From positions 1 to 64,000 of the forward strand of contig NZ_AUII01000010.1 of the NCBI RefSeq assembly GCF_000423625.1: a DNA stretch of 64,000 bases. Reading direction: 5' to 3'. Below the pieces are notes generated by a model. The model did no database searches and was not told the DNA's origin. It saw only the letters and a program-made list of their open reading frames with translations. Below are positions 10,214-19,771 of the stretch, piece after piece (the stretch's first letter is position 1; the number at the start of each line of letters is the position of its first letter). Made by a program: the position numbers and the translations under genes. The stretch comes from Pseudonocardia asaccharolytica DSM 44247 = NBRC 16224. GTDB taxonomy: Bacteria; Actinomycetota; Actinomycetes; Mycobacteriales; Pseudonocardiaceae.

Positions 10214-12091
10214 ATGACGTGGCTGGCCGTCGAAGTGGATGCCGCCCGCCGGTGCTTCCTCACCGCGGGCCAGGGTCTGTTCGTCGGCGACGCCGTGCGC
10301 GCCGAGGTCGCCGCCTCGTGGGAACGATCGCGGCGCCACGATGTGGACCCTGATCGGATCGCGGCCCGCTTCGTCGGCCACCAGCACGACGTCCCGGCGT
10401 CGGTCAGATGCGCCGACGCCGTGTTCGAGGAGTTCGCCGCCCTGCACCGCGGTGCCGGCTGCTCGCTCGTCCTGCTGGACGCCTCCGGAATCGTGCGGGC
10501 CCGTCGCGACTGTGACGCCACGTTCGCCCGGCTGCTCGACGGGCTGCTGCTGGTACCCGGCTACGGCTATGCCGAGCGGGTGGTCGGCACCACTGCGGCG
10601 TCGATCACGCTGCACGAGCAGCGGGATGTCGCGATCAGGGGAGCCGAGCACTACCACTCGCAGCTGACCTGTCTCAGCGCCGCGGCCGCACTCGTTTCGG
10701 ACCCGGTGGATCACACGGTCTGCGGGGTCATCGCCGTGGTGTGCCACGACACCGAGCACAGCGCCCTGCAGCTCCCGCTGGCCCGCATGCTGGCCGACCG
10801 GCTCACCGAGCGGATGGCGGGCGATCCGCACCGCAGGACGCAGGCGATGCTGCAGACCCTCGAGCGCCAGCGCCACGACGGCGGCTGGATGATGGCCACC
10901 GACGGGGACTACGTGCTGAGCAACGGCATGGCCCGCAGGCTCGCCGCCGAGGACCAGCGCGTGCTCGGCGATCTCGTGCTCGCCGGCCTTGTGCTGCAGG
11001 ACTTCTCCGCCAAACACGTGGACCTGCCCTCGGCCGGGTGCGGGGATGTCGTGATCGAGCCGGTTCATCTCGACGGAGAGGTGGCCGGCGCCGTTCTGCG
11101 GGGCGGCCGGGCCGATTCCCGGCAGACGGTGCAGCAACCGGAGGCGGTGCGCCGTCAGGGCTCGCACGTGGCGCCGCTGGCTCGCCGGGACTATGCGAAG
11201 GACCTGCACGCGGACTCGGCGCGACACGACCATGCCGCGGCTCGGATCAGGGCCAACCAGGAGTTGCTCTCGCCGTACCTGCGCGCGCAACAGGGCGTGG
11301 TCGCGAGCATCCGGCAGGGACGCCACCACCTGCTGATCGGAGAACCGGGGGTGGGCAAGCGGACGCTGCTGATGAGCACGTTCCGGACGGCGTTCCCGTC
11401 GGGCCGCGTGGTGACCGTGGACTGCGCGTCGGTCGCGAACGGGCCGGAAGGCACCGCGATCGCCGACGGCGGGCTGCGGCTGCCCGACGCCGACGACGGC
11501 CGCCCGCAACTGGTCGTGCTACACGGGCTGAACGCGCTCAGCCCGGTGAGCGCCCGCAGGCTCGACGAGGTGTTGCGGCCACTGCTGTCGTTGCCGATCC
11601 CACCGCTGGTGGCCGGCTGCCTCGACACTCCCGCGGTCGACGCCACCCGCCCCTACGGGCTGCTTCTGCGGCATTTCCACGAGGTCACCCGGGTACCCGC
11701 ACTGCGGCACCGGATCGACGAGATCAGTGAGATCGCGTTGACGATCATGCGCCGGCTGTCCGGGCGGCGTTCGCTGCGGCTGAGCCTGCAGGTGATCCGT
11801 GTGCTGGAAGGCTACGCCTGGCCGGGCAACATCAGCGAGCTCGAGGACGTCCTTCGCTACGTCGTGGCCCGCAAGCCGATGGGCGAGATACAGCCGCCGG
11901 ACCTGCCGCAACTGTGTTTCCAGGGCCGGGCCCGGCGGCTGTCGATGCTGGAGACCGCGCAGTGCGACGCGATCATCCAGGCGCTCTACGAGGCGAAGGG
12001 CAACCGCTACAAGGCCGCGGCGATGCTGGGCATCGCCCGCTCGTCGCTGTACCGGAAGATCGACGCCTTCGGGATCAGCTATATCGCGTGA
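10214..12091 (+). CDS. Sigma54-activator-like (AcoR/MimR-type) regulator with degenerate AAA+ domain
   Basis: A 625-residue regulator. The N-terminal part (SWERSRRHDVDPD, then a GAF-like segment with GCSLVLLDASG and GYAERVVGTTAAS) matches acetoin-type enhancer-binding proteins. The AAA+ domain has a Walker A (GEPGVGKRT, about residues 376-384). The GAFTGA loop that contacts sigma54 is absent, and the Walker B position reads LVVLHGLN without the usual acidic pair. The C-terminal Fis-type HTH is intact (YKAAAMLGIARSSLYRKI). Actinobacteria generally lack sigma54, and known relatives (MimR-like) activate alcohol or alkane oxidation genes. The convergent zinc alcohol dehydrogenase next door is a possible target. 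Confidence 0.82.
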   Translation: MTWLAVEVDAARRCFLTAGQGLFVGDAVRAEVAASWERSRRHDVDPDRIAARFVGHQHDVPASVRCADAVFEEFAALHRGAGCSLVLLDASGIVRARRDCDATFARLLDGLLLVPGYGYAERVVGTTAASITLHEQRDVAIRGAEHYHSQLTCLSAAAALVSDPVDHTVCGVIAVVCHDTEHSALQLPLARMLADRLTERMAGDPHRRTQAMLQTLERQRHDGGWMMATDGDYVLSNGMARRLAAEDQRVLGDLVLAGLVLQDFSAKHVDLPSAGCGDVVIEPVHLDGEVAGAVLRGGRADSRQTVQQPEAVRRQGSHVAPLARRDYAKDLHADSARHDHAAARIRANQELLSPYLRAQQGVVASIRQGRHHLLIGEPGVGKRTLLMSTFRTAFPSGRVVTVDCASVANGPEGTAIADGGLRLPDADDGRPQLVVLHGLNALSPVSARRLDEVLRPLLSLPIPPLVAGCLDTPAVDATRPYGLLLRHFHEVTRVPALRHRIDEISEIALTIMRRLSGRRSLRLSLQVIRVLEGYAWPGNISELEDVLRYVVARKPMGEIQPPDLPQLCFQGRARRLSMLETAQCDAIIQALYEAKGNRYKAAAMLGIARSSLYRKIDAFGISYIA

Positions 12092-12145
12092 GCAGGCGGG
12101 GACGGGCGGGATCGGGGGTTCACCCGTCCGCCGCCAGGTCAGGGG

Positions 12146-13192
12146 TCAGCTCGGAGTGATGATGACCTTCAGCGCGGAGTTCGCCGCGGCGTTCTTGAAC
12201 ACGTCGTAGGCCTCGTCCATCTGGTCGAACGTGAACGAGTGCGTGCCCATCTTCTCGGCCGGGATCCGCCCGCTGCCCACCATCTTGAGCAGGGTCGGGA
12301 TCGAGACGGTGTCCACCAGGCCCATCGCCAGTGTCACGTTCTGGATCCACATGTCCTGCATGGGCAATTCCACCGGGGTGCCGTGCACGCCGACGTTGGC
12401 GATCGTCCCGCCCGGGCGGACCAGCGAGGCCGCGGTCAGCAGCGTCTCCGGGTAGCCGACCGCCTCGATCGAGACGTCGACGCCGAGGCCGTCCGTGAGC
12501 GCGATGACGTCGGCGACGGTGCTCGGGCCGACCTCGACGGCGTCGGTGGCGCCGAACTCCAGCGCCTTCTCGAGACGGAACTTGTTCGAGTCGATCGCGA
12601 TGACCTTCGAGGCCCCCCACAATCCGGTCGTCAGGATCGCGGCGAGACCGACCGCACCCGACCCCACGACGGCCACCGTGTCACCGGGGCGCACGTTCCC
12701 GGCCAGCACCCCGACCTCGTAGCCGGTGGGCAGCGAGTCCGCGAGGAAGATCGCCTGCTCGTTGGTCACCGACTCGGGCACCGAGTACAGCGAGGTGTCC
12801 GCGTACGGTACCCGGACGAGTTCGGCCTGCGTCCCGTCGATCAGGTGGCCGAAGATCCAGCCGATACCGCCGACCGTCTGACAGTGCGACGGCATCCCGC
12901 GCTGGCAGTACTCACATCGGCCGCATTTGGTGATCGCCGGGACCAGTACCCGGTCCCCGACGTCGAACCCCTTCACCGCGTCGCCGATCTCGGTGATGGT
13001 GCCCACCGCCTCGTGGCCGAGGATGCGCCCTTCGGTCACCGCGGCGACGTCGCCCTGCAGGATGTGCAGGTCGGTGCCGCAGATGGTCGTCGTGTCCACC
13101 CGTACTACCACGTCGGTCGGGTCCTGGATCGTCGCGTCGGGAACGTCCTCCCAGGCCTTCTTGCCCGGACCGTGGTAGACCAGTGCCTTCAT
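12146..13192 (-). CDS. Zinc-dependent alcohol dehydrogenase (MDR family)
   Basis: A 348-residue medium-chain dehydrogenase. The catalytic zinc site is visible (ICGTDLHILQGD, GHEAVG), as are the structural zinc cluster (CGRCEYCQRGMPSHC) and the Rossmann fold (VAVVGSGAVGLAA, followed by VIAIDSNKFR, which suggests NAD). It oxidises a primary or secondary alcohol or reduces the aldehyde; the substrate is unknown. It is convergent with the sigma54-like activator gene, with 54 bp between the stops. ATG 13192 is preceded by CAGGAGGTTTCG. Confidence 0.9.
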   Translation of the reverse strand: MKALVYHGPGKKAWEDVPDATIQDPTDVVVRVDTTTICGTDLHILQGDVAAVTEGRILGHEAVGTITEIGDAVKGFDVGDRVLVPAITKCGRCEYCQRGMPSHCQTVGGIGWIFGHLIDGTQAELVRVPYADTSLYSVPESVTNEQAIFLADSLPTGYEVGVLAGNVRPGDTVAVVGSGAVGLAAILTTGLWGASKVIAIDSNKFRLEKALEFGATDAVEVGPSTVADVIALTDGLGVDVSIEAVGYPETLLTAASLVRPGGTIANVGVHGTPVELPMQDMWIQNVTLAMGLVDTVSIPTLLKMVGSGRIPAEKMGTHSFTFDQMDEAYDVFKNAAANSALKVIITPS

Positions 13193-13408
13193 CGAAACCT
13201 CCTGGGTGAGCTGTACGGCGACCGACGCTAGTGGCGGCCCACGGCCCCCGCTGTTTCAAAATCGGACCATCGCCGCCCACCCGCGGCCCGGCGCGCGATC
13301 GACTGACCCGGATCCGGGACACAGGCCCGAGGCGGCTCCCCGGCAACTCCCGCAAGAGGTAAGTTATTGCAAGTATCTTGCATCAGAGTCGAAAGCTGGA
13401 GGGATTCC

Positions 13409-14011
13409 GTGACCGAGTACACGCTGCCCGATCTGCCCTACGACTACGGCGGGCTCGCCCCGCACATCGCACCCGAGATCATGGAACTGCACCACTCCAA
13501 GCACCACCAGGCCTACGTCAACGGCGCCAACGGTGCACTCGCCAAGCTCGCCGAGGCCCGCGCCGCCGGCAACTTCGACGCGATCGTCGGGCTGGAGAAG
13601 GCCCTCGCCTTCAACCTGGGCGGACATGTCAACCACACGATCTTCTGGACGAACATGTCGCCGGACGGCGGCGACAAGCCCACCGGGGACCTGGCCGCCG
13701 CGATCGACGACACCTTCGGCTCCTTCGAGGCGTTCCAGGCGCATTTCACCGCCGTCGCCACGACGATCCAAGGGTCCGGCTGGGCGATGCTGACCTGGGA
13801 CACCCTCGGCGGGCGGCTGCTCGTCCACCAGGTCTACGACCACCAGTCCAACCTGCCGGCCGGGCAGACCCCGCTGGCGCTGCTGGACATGTGGGAGCAC
13901 GCGTTCTACCTGCAGTACAAGAACGTGAAGCCGGACTACGTCAAGGCCTGGTGGAACGTCGTCAACTGGGCCGACGCTCAGGCCCGCTTCGCCGCCGCAT
14001 CCCACCCCTGA
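13409..14011 (+). CDS. sodA: Superoxide dismutase (Mn/Fe)
   Basis: A 200-residue Fe/Mn superoxide dismutase that converts superoxide into oxygen and hydrogen peroxide. N-terminal landmarks are [17 protein letters not shown] and [17 protein letters not shown] (first His ligand). The second ligand is in the [10 protein letters not shown] helix region, and [13 protein letters not shown] carries the Asp and His ligands. GTG 13409 follows CTGGAGGGA. The metal (Mn or Fe) cannot be fixed by eye. No export signal, so cytosolic. Confidence 0.93.
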   Translation: MTEYTLPDLPYDYGGLAPHIAPEIMELHHSKHHQAYVNGANGALAKLAEARAAGNFDAIVGLEKALAFNLGGHVNHTIFWTNMSPDGGDKPTGDLAAAIDDTFGSFEAFQAHFTAVATTIQGSGWAMLTWDTLGGRLLVHQVYDHQSNLPAGQTPLALLDMWEHAFYLQYKNVKPDYVKAWWNVVNWADAQARFAAASHP

Positions 14012-14024
14012 CCGTCGATAGCCG

Positions 14025-14053
14025 TTGACGGCAATTGAACACACGTTTAAACT
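14025..14053 (+). promoter_or_regulatory. Predicted sigma70-type promoter for a leaderless TetR mRNA
   Basis: TTGACG at 14025-14030 and TAAACT at 14048-14053 are separated by 17 bp. A transcript starting 7 nt after the -10 box would begin at about 14060-14061, exactly on the GTG of the TetR gene, and no ribosome-binding site is visible. The overlapping GTTTAAAC palindrome could be an operator. Confidence 0.6.
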
Positions 14054-14060
14054 CCTGAAC

Positions 14061-14717
14061 GTGGGTTCAGTACGGGCATCAGTGGCCGCGGCGGACCTGA
14101 CCACGCGCGCGCGAATCCGCGACGCCGCGATCCACCGTTTCGGCGCGGACGGTTTCGCGGCGTCGGTCCGGTCCATCGCCACGCAGGCCGGGGTGAGCCC
14201 CGGGCTGGTGATCCACCACTTCGGGTCGAAGGACGCGCTGCGGGCAGCCTGCGACGAGTACGTGCTGCAGGTGATCCGCGAGTCCAAGAGCCGGGCGCTG
14301 ACCCCGGGCAGCGCGTCCGATCTGCTCGCCCAGCTCGCCGACGTGGAGGAGTACACCCCGCTCGTCGCGTACATGGTGCAGGGCATGCTCGCCGGTGGCG
14401 ATCTGGCGGTCGCCTTCCTCGACCAGATGATCGCCGACGCCGAGGGCTACCTGGCCACCGGCGTCGAGGCCGGCACGGTCCGTCCCAGCCGCGACCCGGC
14501 GGCCCGGGCCCGGTACCTCGTGCTGGCGAACGTCGGCGCCCTGCTGCTGCACGTTCGCCTGCACCCGCCGGTCGACGGCGACTACGCGGCGACGATCCGC
14601 GAGCTCACGGCGCTGACGGCGGTCCCGGCGCTCGAGATCTTCACCGAGGGCCTGCTGACCGACCGCACGATGCTCGACTCCTACCTCGTGTACGTCCCGG
14701 ACCCGCCGCGGCGGTGA
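14061..14717 (+). CDS. TetR family repressor
   Basis: A 218-residue TetR-type regulator. The N-terminal helix-turn-helix is typical (IRDAAIHRFGADGFAASVRSIA, then SPGLVIHHFGSKDALRAACDEYV), and the C-terminal half is a ligand-binding helical domain. GTG 14061 lacks a Shine-Dalgarno sequence but coincides with the predicted transcription start, so translation is likely leaderless. It is followed after 42 bp by the ABC exporter genes on the same strand, so it probably represses its own operon and responds to the exported compound. Confidence 0.88.
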   Translation: MGSVRASVAAADLTTRARIRDAAIHRFGADGFAASVRSIATQAGVSPGLVIHHFGSKDALRAACDEYVLQVIRESKSRALTPGSASDLLAQLADVEEYTPLVAYMVQGMLAGGDLAVAFLDQMIADAEGYLATGVEAGTVRPSRDPAARARYLVLANVGALLLHVRLHPPVDGDYAATIRELTALTAVPALEIFTEGLLTDRTMLDSYLVYVPDPPRR

Positions 14718-14759
14718 CCGTCCGCACCGTTCCCGTTCCGACGCATCCCGAGGCCAGCC

Positions 14760-15704
14760 ATGTCCGCATCAGTCATGTCCCCATCCAGCGCTGTGCCGGC
14801 CGTCGAGGTCCGCGGCCTCACCAAGTCCTTCGGTAGCGTCCGGGCTCTCGACGGCCTGGACCTGACCGTCCCGTCGGGTCAGGTGGTCGGGTTCCTCGGC
14901 CCCAACGGCGCCGGCAAGTCCACCACCATCCGGGTCCTGCTCAGCCTGCTGCGCGCCGACGCCGGCACCGTCCGGCTGCTCGGCGGCGACCCGTGGGCCG
15001 ACGCCGTGGCGCTGCACCGCCGCCTCGCCTACGTGCCCGGTGACGTCAACCTCTGGCCCAACCTCACCGGCGGCGAGGCGATCGACCTGCTCGGGCGGCT
15101 GCGCGGGGGAATGGACGCCGCCCGCAAGGCCGAGCTGCTGGGACGCTTCGAGCTGGACCCGACGAAGAAGGCCCGCACCTACTCCAAGGGCAACCAGCAG
15201 AAGGTCGCCCTGGTCGCCGCGCTCGCCGCCGACGTCGAGCTGCTCATCCTCGACGAGCCGACCTCGGGACTGGACCCGCTGATGGAGACGGTGTTCACCC
15301 AGTGCATCCGCGAGGCGAAGGCGGCGGGCCGGTCGGTGCTGCTGTCGAGCCACATCCTCGCCGAGGTCGAGAAGCTCTGCGACACGGTCACGATCATCCG
15401 CAACGGACGGACGGTGCAGTCGGGAACCCTCGCCGAGCTGCGCCATCTCACCCGCAGCACGGTCACCGCCGTCACCGTGGCCGATCCGGCGCCGCTGGCG
15501 CGGCTGGCCGGGGTGCACGATCTGCGGGTCGACGGCGAGCGGGTCACGTTCGACCTCGACAACGACCACCTCGACGACGTCATGCGCGAGCTCTCCGGGC
15601 TGGGGCTGCGCAGCCTGGTCAGCGCGCCGCCGTCGCTCGAGGAGCTGTTCATGCGGCACTACGGCGACGACCTCGCCGTCCTGGGTGGGGCCGGTGCGCG
15701 ATGA
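14760..15704 (+). CDS. ABC exporter ATP-binding protein
   Basis: A 314-residue ATPase of the drug/polyketide exporter class. Walker A is GPNGAGKST (residues 47-55), the signature is YSKGNQQK, and Walker B is [13 protein letters not shown]. The C-terminal extension (about 90 residues, [20 protein letters not shown]) resembles the tail domain of DrrA/CcmA-type exporters. Its stop overlaps the permease start as ATGA, so the two are translationally coupled. Substrate unknown. Confidence 0.92.
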   Translation: MSASVMSPSSAVPAVEVRGLTKSFGSVRALDGLDLTVPSGQVVGFLGPNGAGKSTTIRVLLSLLRADAGTVRLLGGDPWADAVALHRRLAYVPGDVNLWPNLTGGEAIDLLGRLRGGMDAARKAELLGRFELDPTKKARTYSKGNQQKVALVAALAADVELLILDEPTSGLDPLMETVFTQCIREAKAAGRSVLLSSHILAEVEKLCDTVTIIRNGRTVQSGTLAELRHLTRSTVTAVTVADPAPLARLAGVHDLRVDGERVTFDLDNDHLDDVMRELSGLGLRSLVSAPPSLEELFMRHYGDDLAVLGGAGAR

Positions 15705-17347
15705 CGACGACCACCCTCACCCCGGTCGTACGCCCGGCGAGCGGCTCCGGCGCACTGGCCGGCACCGGCGCACTGGTCCGCTTCGCGCTGCGCCGGGACC
15801 GCCTACGGCTCGCGATCTGGATGCTCGCCGTCGGGGTGCTCCCGATCTATACGGCCTCGGCGCTGGACGCGGTCTACCCCACCGCGGCCGATCGGCAGGC
15901 CCGCGCCGCACTGATGGAGAGCCCGGCCGCCATCATGTTCAGCGGACCGGGCTTCGGCCGCAGCGAGTACACCCTCGGCGCGATGCTCGCCAACGAGATG
16001 GGCCTGACGCTGATGATCGCGGTCGCGATCATGTCGGTCCTGCTCGTAGTGCGCCACACCCGCGCCGAGGAGGAGTCCGGCCGCGCCGAGCTCGTCCGGG
16101 CCTGTGTGGTCGGGCGCCGGGCCCATCTCACCGCCGCGCTGATCCTCGCCGCGCTGGCCAACGCCGTCATCGCCGTGGTGACCACCGCCGGCCTGGCCGC
16201 GATCGGGCTGCCCGGCGTCGATGCGCTCGCCTTCGCGGTCGGGATCGGCCTGACCGGCATGGTCCTGGCCGCGGTCGCCGCAGTCACCGCGCAGATCAGC
16301 GAGCACACCCGGGCGGCGTCGGGCGCCGCGCTGGCCGTGCTCGGCGCCGTCGTCGTCGTCCGTGGTGTGGGGGACATCGCCGAACCCGGCGGAAGCCTGC
16401 TGTCCTGGTTCTCGCCGATCGCCTGGGCTCAGCAGACCCGCCCGTTCGTCGACCTGCGCTGGTGGCCCCTGCTGCTGTCGATCGCCCTGATCGCCGTCGC
16501 GGCCGGGCTCGCGCATCGGCTCGCGGAGCACCGCGATGTCGGCGCCGGTCTTCGGCCACCGCGTGGTGGAGCCGCCGACGCGTCGCCGCTGCTGTCCGGA
16601 GCCACCGCCCTCACCGCGCGGTTGCAGCGCGGCACCTTCTCCGGATGGGCGGTCGGGCTGGTGCTCACCGGGATCACCTTCGGCACCCTCACCGATGCGG
16701 TCGTCGACGCCGTCGCGGGCAACCCGCAGCTGTCCGCGTTCCTGGCCGCCGGCGCCAGCAGGGATCTGACCGACGCGTTCCTGGCCGCGATGCTGACCTA
16801 TATCGCGCTCGGCAGTGCGGCCTTCGCAGTGACATCAGTGCTGCGGCTACGCGCGGAGGAGACGGCGGGCCGGGTCGAGCCACTGCTGGCCGCGTCGCTG
16901 GGCCGCGCCCGCTGGCTGGGTGGCGGACTGCTGGTGACGCTCGCGGGATCGACCCTGCTCCTGCTGGCCGGTGGCCTGGCCACCGGCATCGCGGCGGCCG
17001 TCACCCTCGGTGACGGCGGCCTCGTCGCCGTCATGACCGGCGCCGGCCTCGCCTACCTGCCCGCCGTGCTCGTGGTCGGCGGTGTGGCCGCGGCGCTGGT
17101 CGGGCTGGTGCCGCGACTGTCCGCACTCGCCTGGGTCGTCCTCGGTTACGCGCTGCTCGCCGGAATGTTCGGCGCGCTGCTGGATCTGCCGACGTGGGCG
17201 ATGCGGCTCTCGCCGCTGGACTGGGTGCCGGCGCTGCCCGGGGAGTCGCTGGACGTCGCGCCGCTCGGCGGGTTGACGGTGCTCGCAGCGGCCCTGGTCG
17301 CCGCCGGCCTGGCCGGAATACGCAGGCGGGATCTGTCCACCGCCTGA
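15701..17347 (+). CDS. ABC exporter permease, antibiotic (tetronasin)-type
   Basis: A 548-residue membrane protein. Around twelve hydrophobic segments can be counted in two similar halves (for example [53 protein letters not shown], then a second set from about residue 300). This duplicated form is typical of the exporters annotated as polyketide or tetronasin antibiotic permeases. ATG 15701 overlaps the ATPase stop. The open frame extends upstream to 15302, but that part is a shadow of the ATPase. Confidence 0.88.
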   Translation: MTTTTLTPVVRPASGSGALAGTGALVRFALRRDRLRLAIWMLAVGVLPIYTASALDAVYPTAADRQARAALMESPAAIMFSGPGFGRSEYTLGAMLANEMGLTLMIAVAIMSVLLVVRHTRAEEESGRAELVRACVVGRRAHLTAALILAALANAVIAVVTTAGLAAIGLPGVDALAFAVGIGLTGMVLAAVAAVTAQISEHTRAASGAALAVLGAVVVVRGVGDIAEPGGSLLSWFSPIAWAQQTRPFVDLRWWPLLLSIALIAVAAGLAHRLAEHRDVGAGLRPPRGGAADASPLLSGATALTARLQRGTFSGWAVGLVLTGITFGTLTDAVVDAVAGNPQLSAFLAAGASRDLTDAFLAAMLTYIALGSAAFAVTSVLRLRAEETAGRVEPLLAASLGRARWLGGGLLVTLAGSTLLLLAGGLATGIAAAVTLGDGGLVAVMTGAGLAYLPAVLVVGGVAAALVGLVPRLSALAWVVLGYALLAGMFGALLDLPTWAMRLSPLDWVPALPGESLDVAPLGGLTVLAAALVAAGLAGIRRRDLSTA

Positions 17348-17414
17348 TGGGAGCTGCCCTGGCGGCCCTCGGACGACTAGCGTCGTGGTTCGGCTCCTAT
17401 CCAGCGGAGGTCAT

Positions 17415-17780
17415 ATGCCGACGTACAACCCCGCGATGCAGAAGGCGTCGATCGACGAGATCACGCCCGAGGTACACGGCAAGATCAGCAAACGTACGGC
17501 GCAGCTCGACGGCGTCGACGTCACCCGCGTGACATTCGATGTCGGCGCGCGATGGTCGGTGGATCTCAAGGACTACGCCGGCACGGACAGCTGCGAGCTG
17601 CCGCACGTCGCGCTCGTGCTGTCCGGGACGCTGCGCGTCGTGATGGACGACGGGAGCGAGGAGGATTTCTCCGCGGGCCAGGTGATGCTGCTCCCGCCGG
17701 GCCACGATGCGTGGACCGTGGGCGACGAGCCCTGCACGTTCGTGGAGTTCTCCCGGGGCAACGACTACTACGCGGCCTGA
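17415..17780 (+). CDS. Cupin domain protein
   Basis: A 121-residue single-domain cupin. The conserved beta-barrel motifs are present in outline (HVALVLSGTLRVVMDDGSEEDFSAGQVMLLPPGHDAW). Metal ligands are few (H in ELPHVAL, H in PPGHDAW), so catalysis is uncertain. ATG 17415 follows GCGGAGG. The 3' end overlaps that of the convergent DUF998 gene by 13 bp. Confidence 0.8.
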   Translation: MPTYNPAMQKASIDEITPEVHGKISKRTAQLDGVDVTRVTFDVGARWSVDLKDYAGTDSCELPHVALVLSGTLRVVMDDGSEEDFSAGQVMLLPPGHDAWTVGDEPCTFVEFSRGNDYYAA

Positions 17781-18448
17781 TCGGATCCGTCGCCGCGGGC
17801 CCGGCCGCAGAGGGCCGCCACCCACAGCAGGCCGGTGGCCAGCGCGATGCGTTCGCACAACCCGGACGGCGGGGCGGGCCAGATCGCCGCGTAGTCCAGG
17901 CCGGTGAGGACGGCGCCGAGCAGCCAGCTCACCGGGACGACGACCGCGACCGCGGCCGAGACCCGCGACCAGCCCGGCCGACCGGCCGCCCGCAGCCGGC
18001 GGGTGGCCGCGGCCGCGGCGGCGGTCAGCCCGGCGAACACCGCCGGCCCGGCGAGGTCGTGCACCGTCCCGTGCCAGCTCCGGACGGGCGCGGCCGCCGG
18101 CGGGTAGCCCTGGCCGGGATCGATCGGGAACGCCGCGGCGACCAGCAGCGCGGCGCCGGCGAGCGCGAGCAGCCGGGGCGCCCACGGACCGACCGCGGGC
18201 GCGCGCCGCAGGCCCGCGGCCCCGGCCAGCACCGCCAGGCCGGCCAGCGCGATCCCGGCCGCCCCCAGCCACCCGCGCTCCCCCAGCGCGAGATGGCTGA
18301 TCTGGTGGCGCCACGCGTCGTATCCCGGCCGGGTGGCCCCGTCGACGATCCAGGCCAGGACCGAGACCGGCGCACCGATCGTCGCCGCCAGCAACCCGCC
18401 GCGACCGGGCTGCGTCCGTTCCCGCTCGTCCAGGATGTCGCTTCGCAC
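17768..18448 (-). CDS. DUF998 membrane protein
   Basis: A 226-residue protein with six hydrophobic segments (for example LLAATIGAPVSVLAWIV, IALAGLAVLAGAAGL, LLALAGAALLVAAAFPIDPG, VAVVVPVSWLLGAVL) and the FPIDPGQGYPP ... WHGTVHDLAG motif typical of DUF998. Biochemical role unknown. It is divergent from a MarR gene, with 79 bp between the starts, and the palindromes there suggest that MarR controls it. A second, truncated DUF998 copy lies near 33.7 kb. Confidence 0.8.
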   Translation of the reverse strand: MRSDILDERERTQPGRGGLLAATIGAPVSVLAWIVDGATRPGYDAWRHQISHLALGERGWLGAAGIALAGLAVLAGAAGLRRAPAVGPWAPRLLALAGAALLVAAAFPIDPGQGYPPAAAPVRSWHGTVHDLAGPAVFAGLTAAAAAATRRLRAAGRPGWSRVSAAVAVVVPVSWLLGAVLTGLDYAAIWPAPPSGLCERIALATGLLWVAALCGRARGDGSDQAA

Positions 18449-18483
18449 GGCGTCCTCCCCCTCCCTAGAATCTCACTGACGAC

Positions 18484-18507
18484 GGAAGTATCTTCCTTTG
18501 TCAGATA
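18484..18507. promoter_or_regulatory. Probable MarR operator
   Basis: A perfect GGAAG-TAT-CTTCC palindrome (18484-18496) overlaps a second, looser repeat (TATCT ... AGATA, to 18507). Both lie between the divergent DUF998 and MarR genes, a typical location for MarR autoregulation. Confidence 0.5.
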
Positions 18508-18527
18508 CTGCGCGGGGAAGGGAATCC

Positions 18528-19052
18528 GTGTCAAGAGAAGCGCCGGAGCGCGTTCAGCTGCTCGCCGACATCCAGCGCGTGGTCCGGCAGGTCATCGCCC
18601 GTGGGGTGTTGTTCCACCAGGCGGTCGCCGCCCAGGTCGGGCTGGGCGCCACGGACCTGCAGTGCCTGGCGGTGCTCCAGGAGACGGGCGCCGTCACCGC
18701 GGGCGAGCTCGCGACCCGCACCGGACTGACCACCGGCGGCATCACCCGCGTCGTCGACCGGCTGGACCGGGCCGGGTTCGTCCGGCGCGAACCCGACCCG
18801 CGCGACCGGCGCCGGGTGCGCGTCGCGGCGGTGCCCGAGCGGCTCGGCGAGATCGGAGGCCGGTACGAATCGGTCGCCGCCGGATGGGCGGAGCTGCTCG
18901 CCGGCTACGACGACGAACAGCTGCGCCTGTTCCTCGAGCTGTTCACCCGCATGCGGCGGCTGTCCGACGAGCAGATCACCGCGGTCCGCGCCGACCGGAT
19001 CGATCAGGCGAGATCGAGCGAGAGCGCGAAGCGGAACCGGTCGCCGCGGTAG
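18528..19052 (+). CDS. MarR family regulator
   Basis: A 174-residue winged-helix regulator: LGATDLQCLAVLQETG, GELATRTGLTTGGITRVVDRLDRAGFV and the wing RREPDPRDRRRVRVAAV are characteristic. GTG 18528 follows GGGGAAGGGA; TTG 18498 is also in frame. The last 49 bp overlap the 3' end of the convergent GntR gene. Probable target: its own promoter and the divergent DUF998 membrane protein gene. Confidence 0.88.
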   Translation: MSREAPERVQLLADIQRVVRQVIARGVLFHQAVAAQVGLGATDLQCLAVLQETGAVTAGELATRTGLTTGGITRVVDRLDRAGFVRREPDPRDRRRVRVAAVPERLGEIGGRYESVAAGWAELLAGYDDEQLRLFLELFTRMRRLSDEQITAVRADRIDQARSSESAKRNRSPR

Positions 19053-19771
19053 TGGATCAGCGCGGCGTCCACGACCCGGCCATCGGTGTCGAAGGTGAGG
19101 TTGGTCGAGAGCAGGATGGGCTCATCGGGCTCGGTCCCCAGCAGATCGGCCAGATGGGGCGTCGAGCGCTGGGCTTCGAGGATGTTCTCGATCCGCCCCA
19201 GCTCCAGACCGGCCCGGTCGCGCAACACCATCGTCATCGGGGCGGAGGCAAGGTCGTCGTCGGCGATGCGCTCGGCGACGTGGAGCGGGACGAAGTTCTC
19301 CGCGTAGCTGCTCGGCTCCCCGCTCTCGTAGCGCAACCGCCGGAACACCGCGACCTCGGCGTCGTCACCGAAGGACGCAGCGAATACGGCCGGGGCCGGT
19401 CCCGTGCCGCGGCTGAGCAGCCGCGACTCCTCGCTGACCTGCTGGGCCACCACCGTGTCGGCCGTCCCGAGGAACCGCAGCGGCCGCGGTTCGTACGCCC
19501 GCGGGTTGATGAAGGTGCCCCGACGGCGGTGCCGCGAGACGAGGCCCTCAGCCTCCAGGGTGGACAGCGCCTGGCGCACCGTCGCCACACTGACGCCGTA
19601 GTAGCGGGCCAGCGCCGCCTCCGTGGGCAACCGCGTCGGCTCGCCGGTGCTGCGATGCACGATGTAGGCCCGCAGGCTCTGGCTGACCTGGTACCAGACC
19701 GGCAGCCGTCCCGAGACCGGCGACGGGAGCGGGCTGAGCATCGCGGTGATGCTCGACTCCGGAGCGGTCAT
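19004..19771 (-). CDS. GntR family (HutC subfamily) regulator
   Basis: A 255-residue regulator with an N-terminal winged helix ([40 protein letters not shown], read as pieces) and a C-terminal UTRA ligand-binding domain ([18 protein letters not shown] ... [21 protein letters not shown]). ATG 19771 overlaps the hmgA stop (ATGA), so it is translated from the same mRNA as homogentisate dioxygenase. Role inferred: repressor of homogentisate/tyrosine breakdown, responding to an aromatic intermediate. Confidence 0.88.
   Translation of the reverse strand: MTAPESSITAMLSPLPSPVSGRLPVWYQVSQSLRAYIVHRSTGEPTRLPTEAALARYYGVSVATVRQALSTLEAEGLVSRHRRRGTFINPRAYEPRPLRFLGTADTVVAQQVSEESRLLSRGTGPAPAVFAASFGDDAEVAVFRRLRYESGEPSSYAENFVPLHVAERIADDDLASAPMTMVLRDRAGLELGRIENILEAQRSTPHLADLLGTEPDEPILLSTNLTFDTDGRVVDAALIHYRGDRFRFALSLDLA

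Noticed and set aside
9770..11509. 579-codon open frame on the minus strand
   Set aside because: Antisense shadow of the sigma54-like regulator, with His/Gly/Arg-rich composition and no recognisable fold.
14013..14034. Terminator hairpin (CCGTC ... GACGG) after superoxide dismutase
   Set aside because: Short stem without a T-tract, and it overlaps the better-supported TetR promoter.
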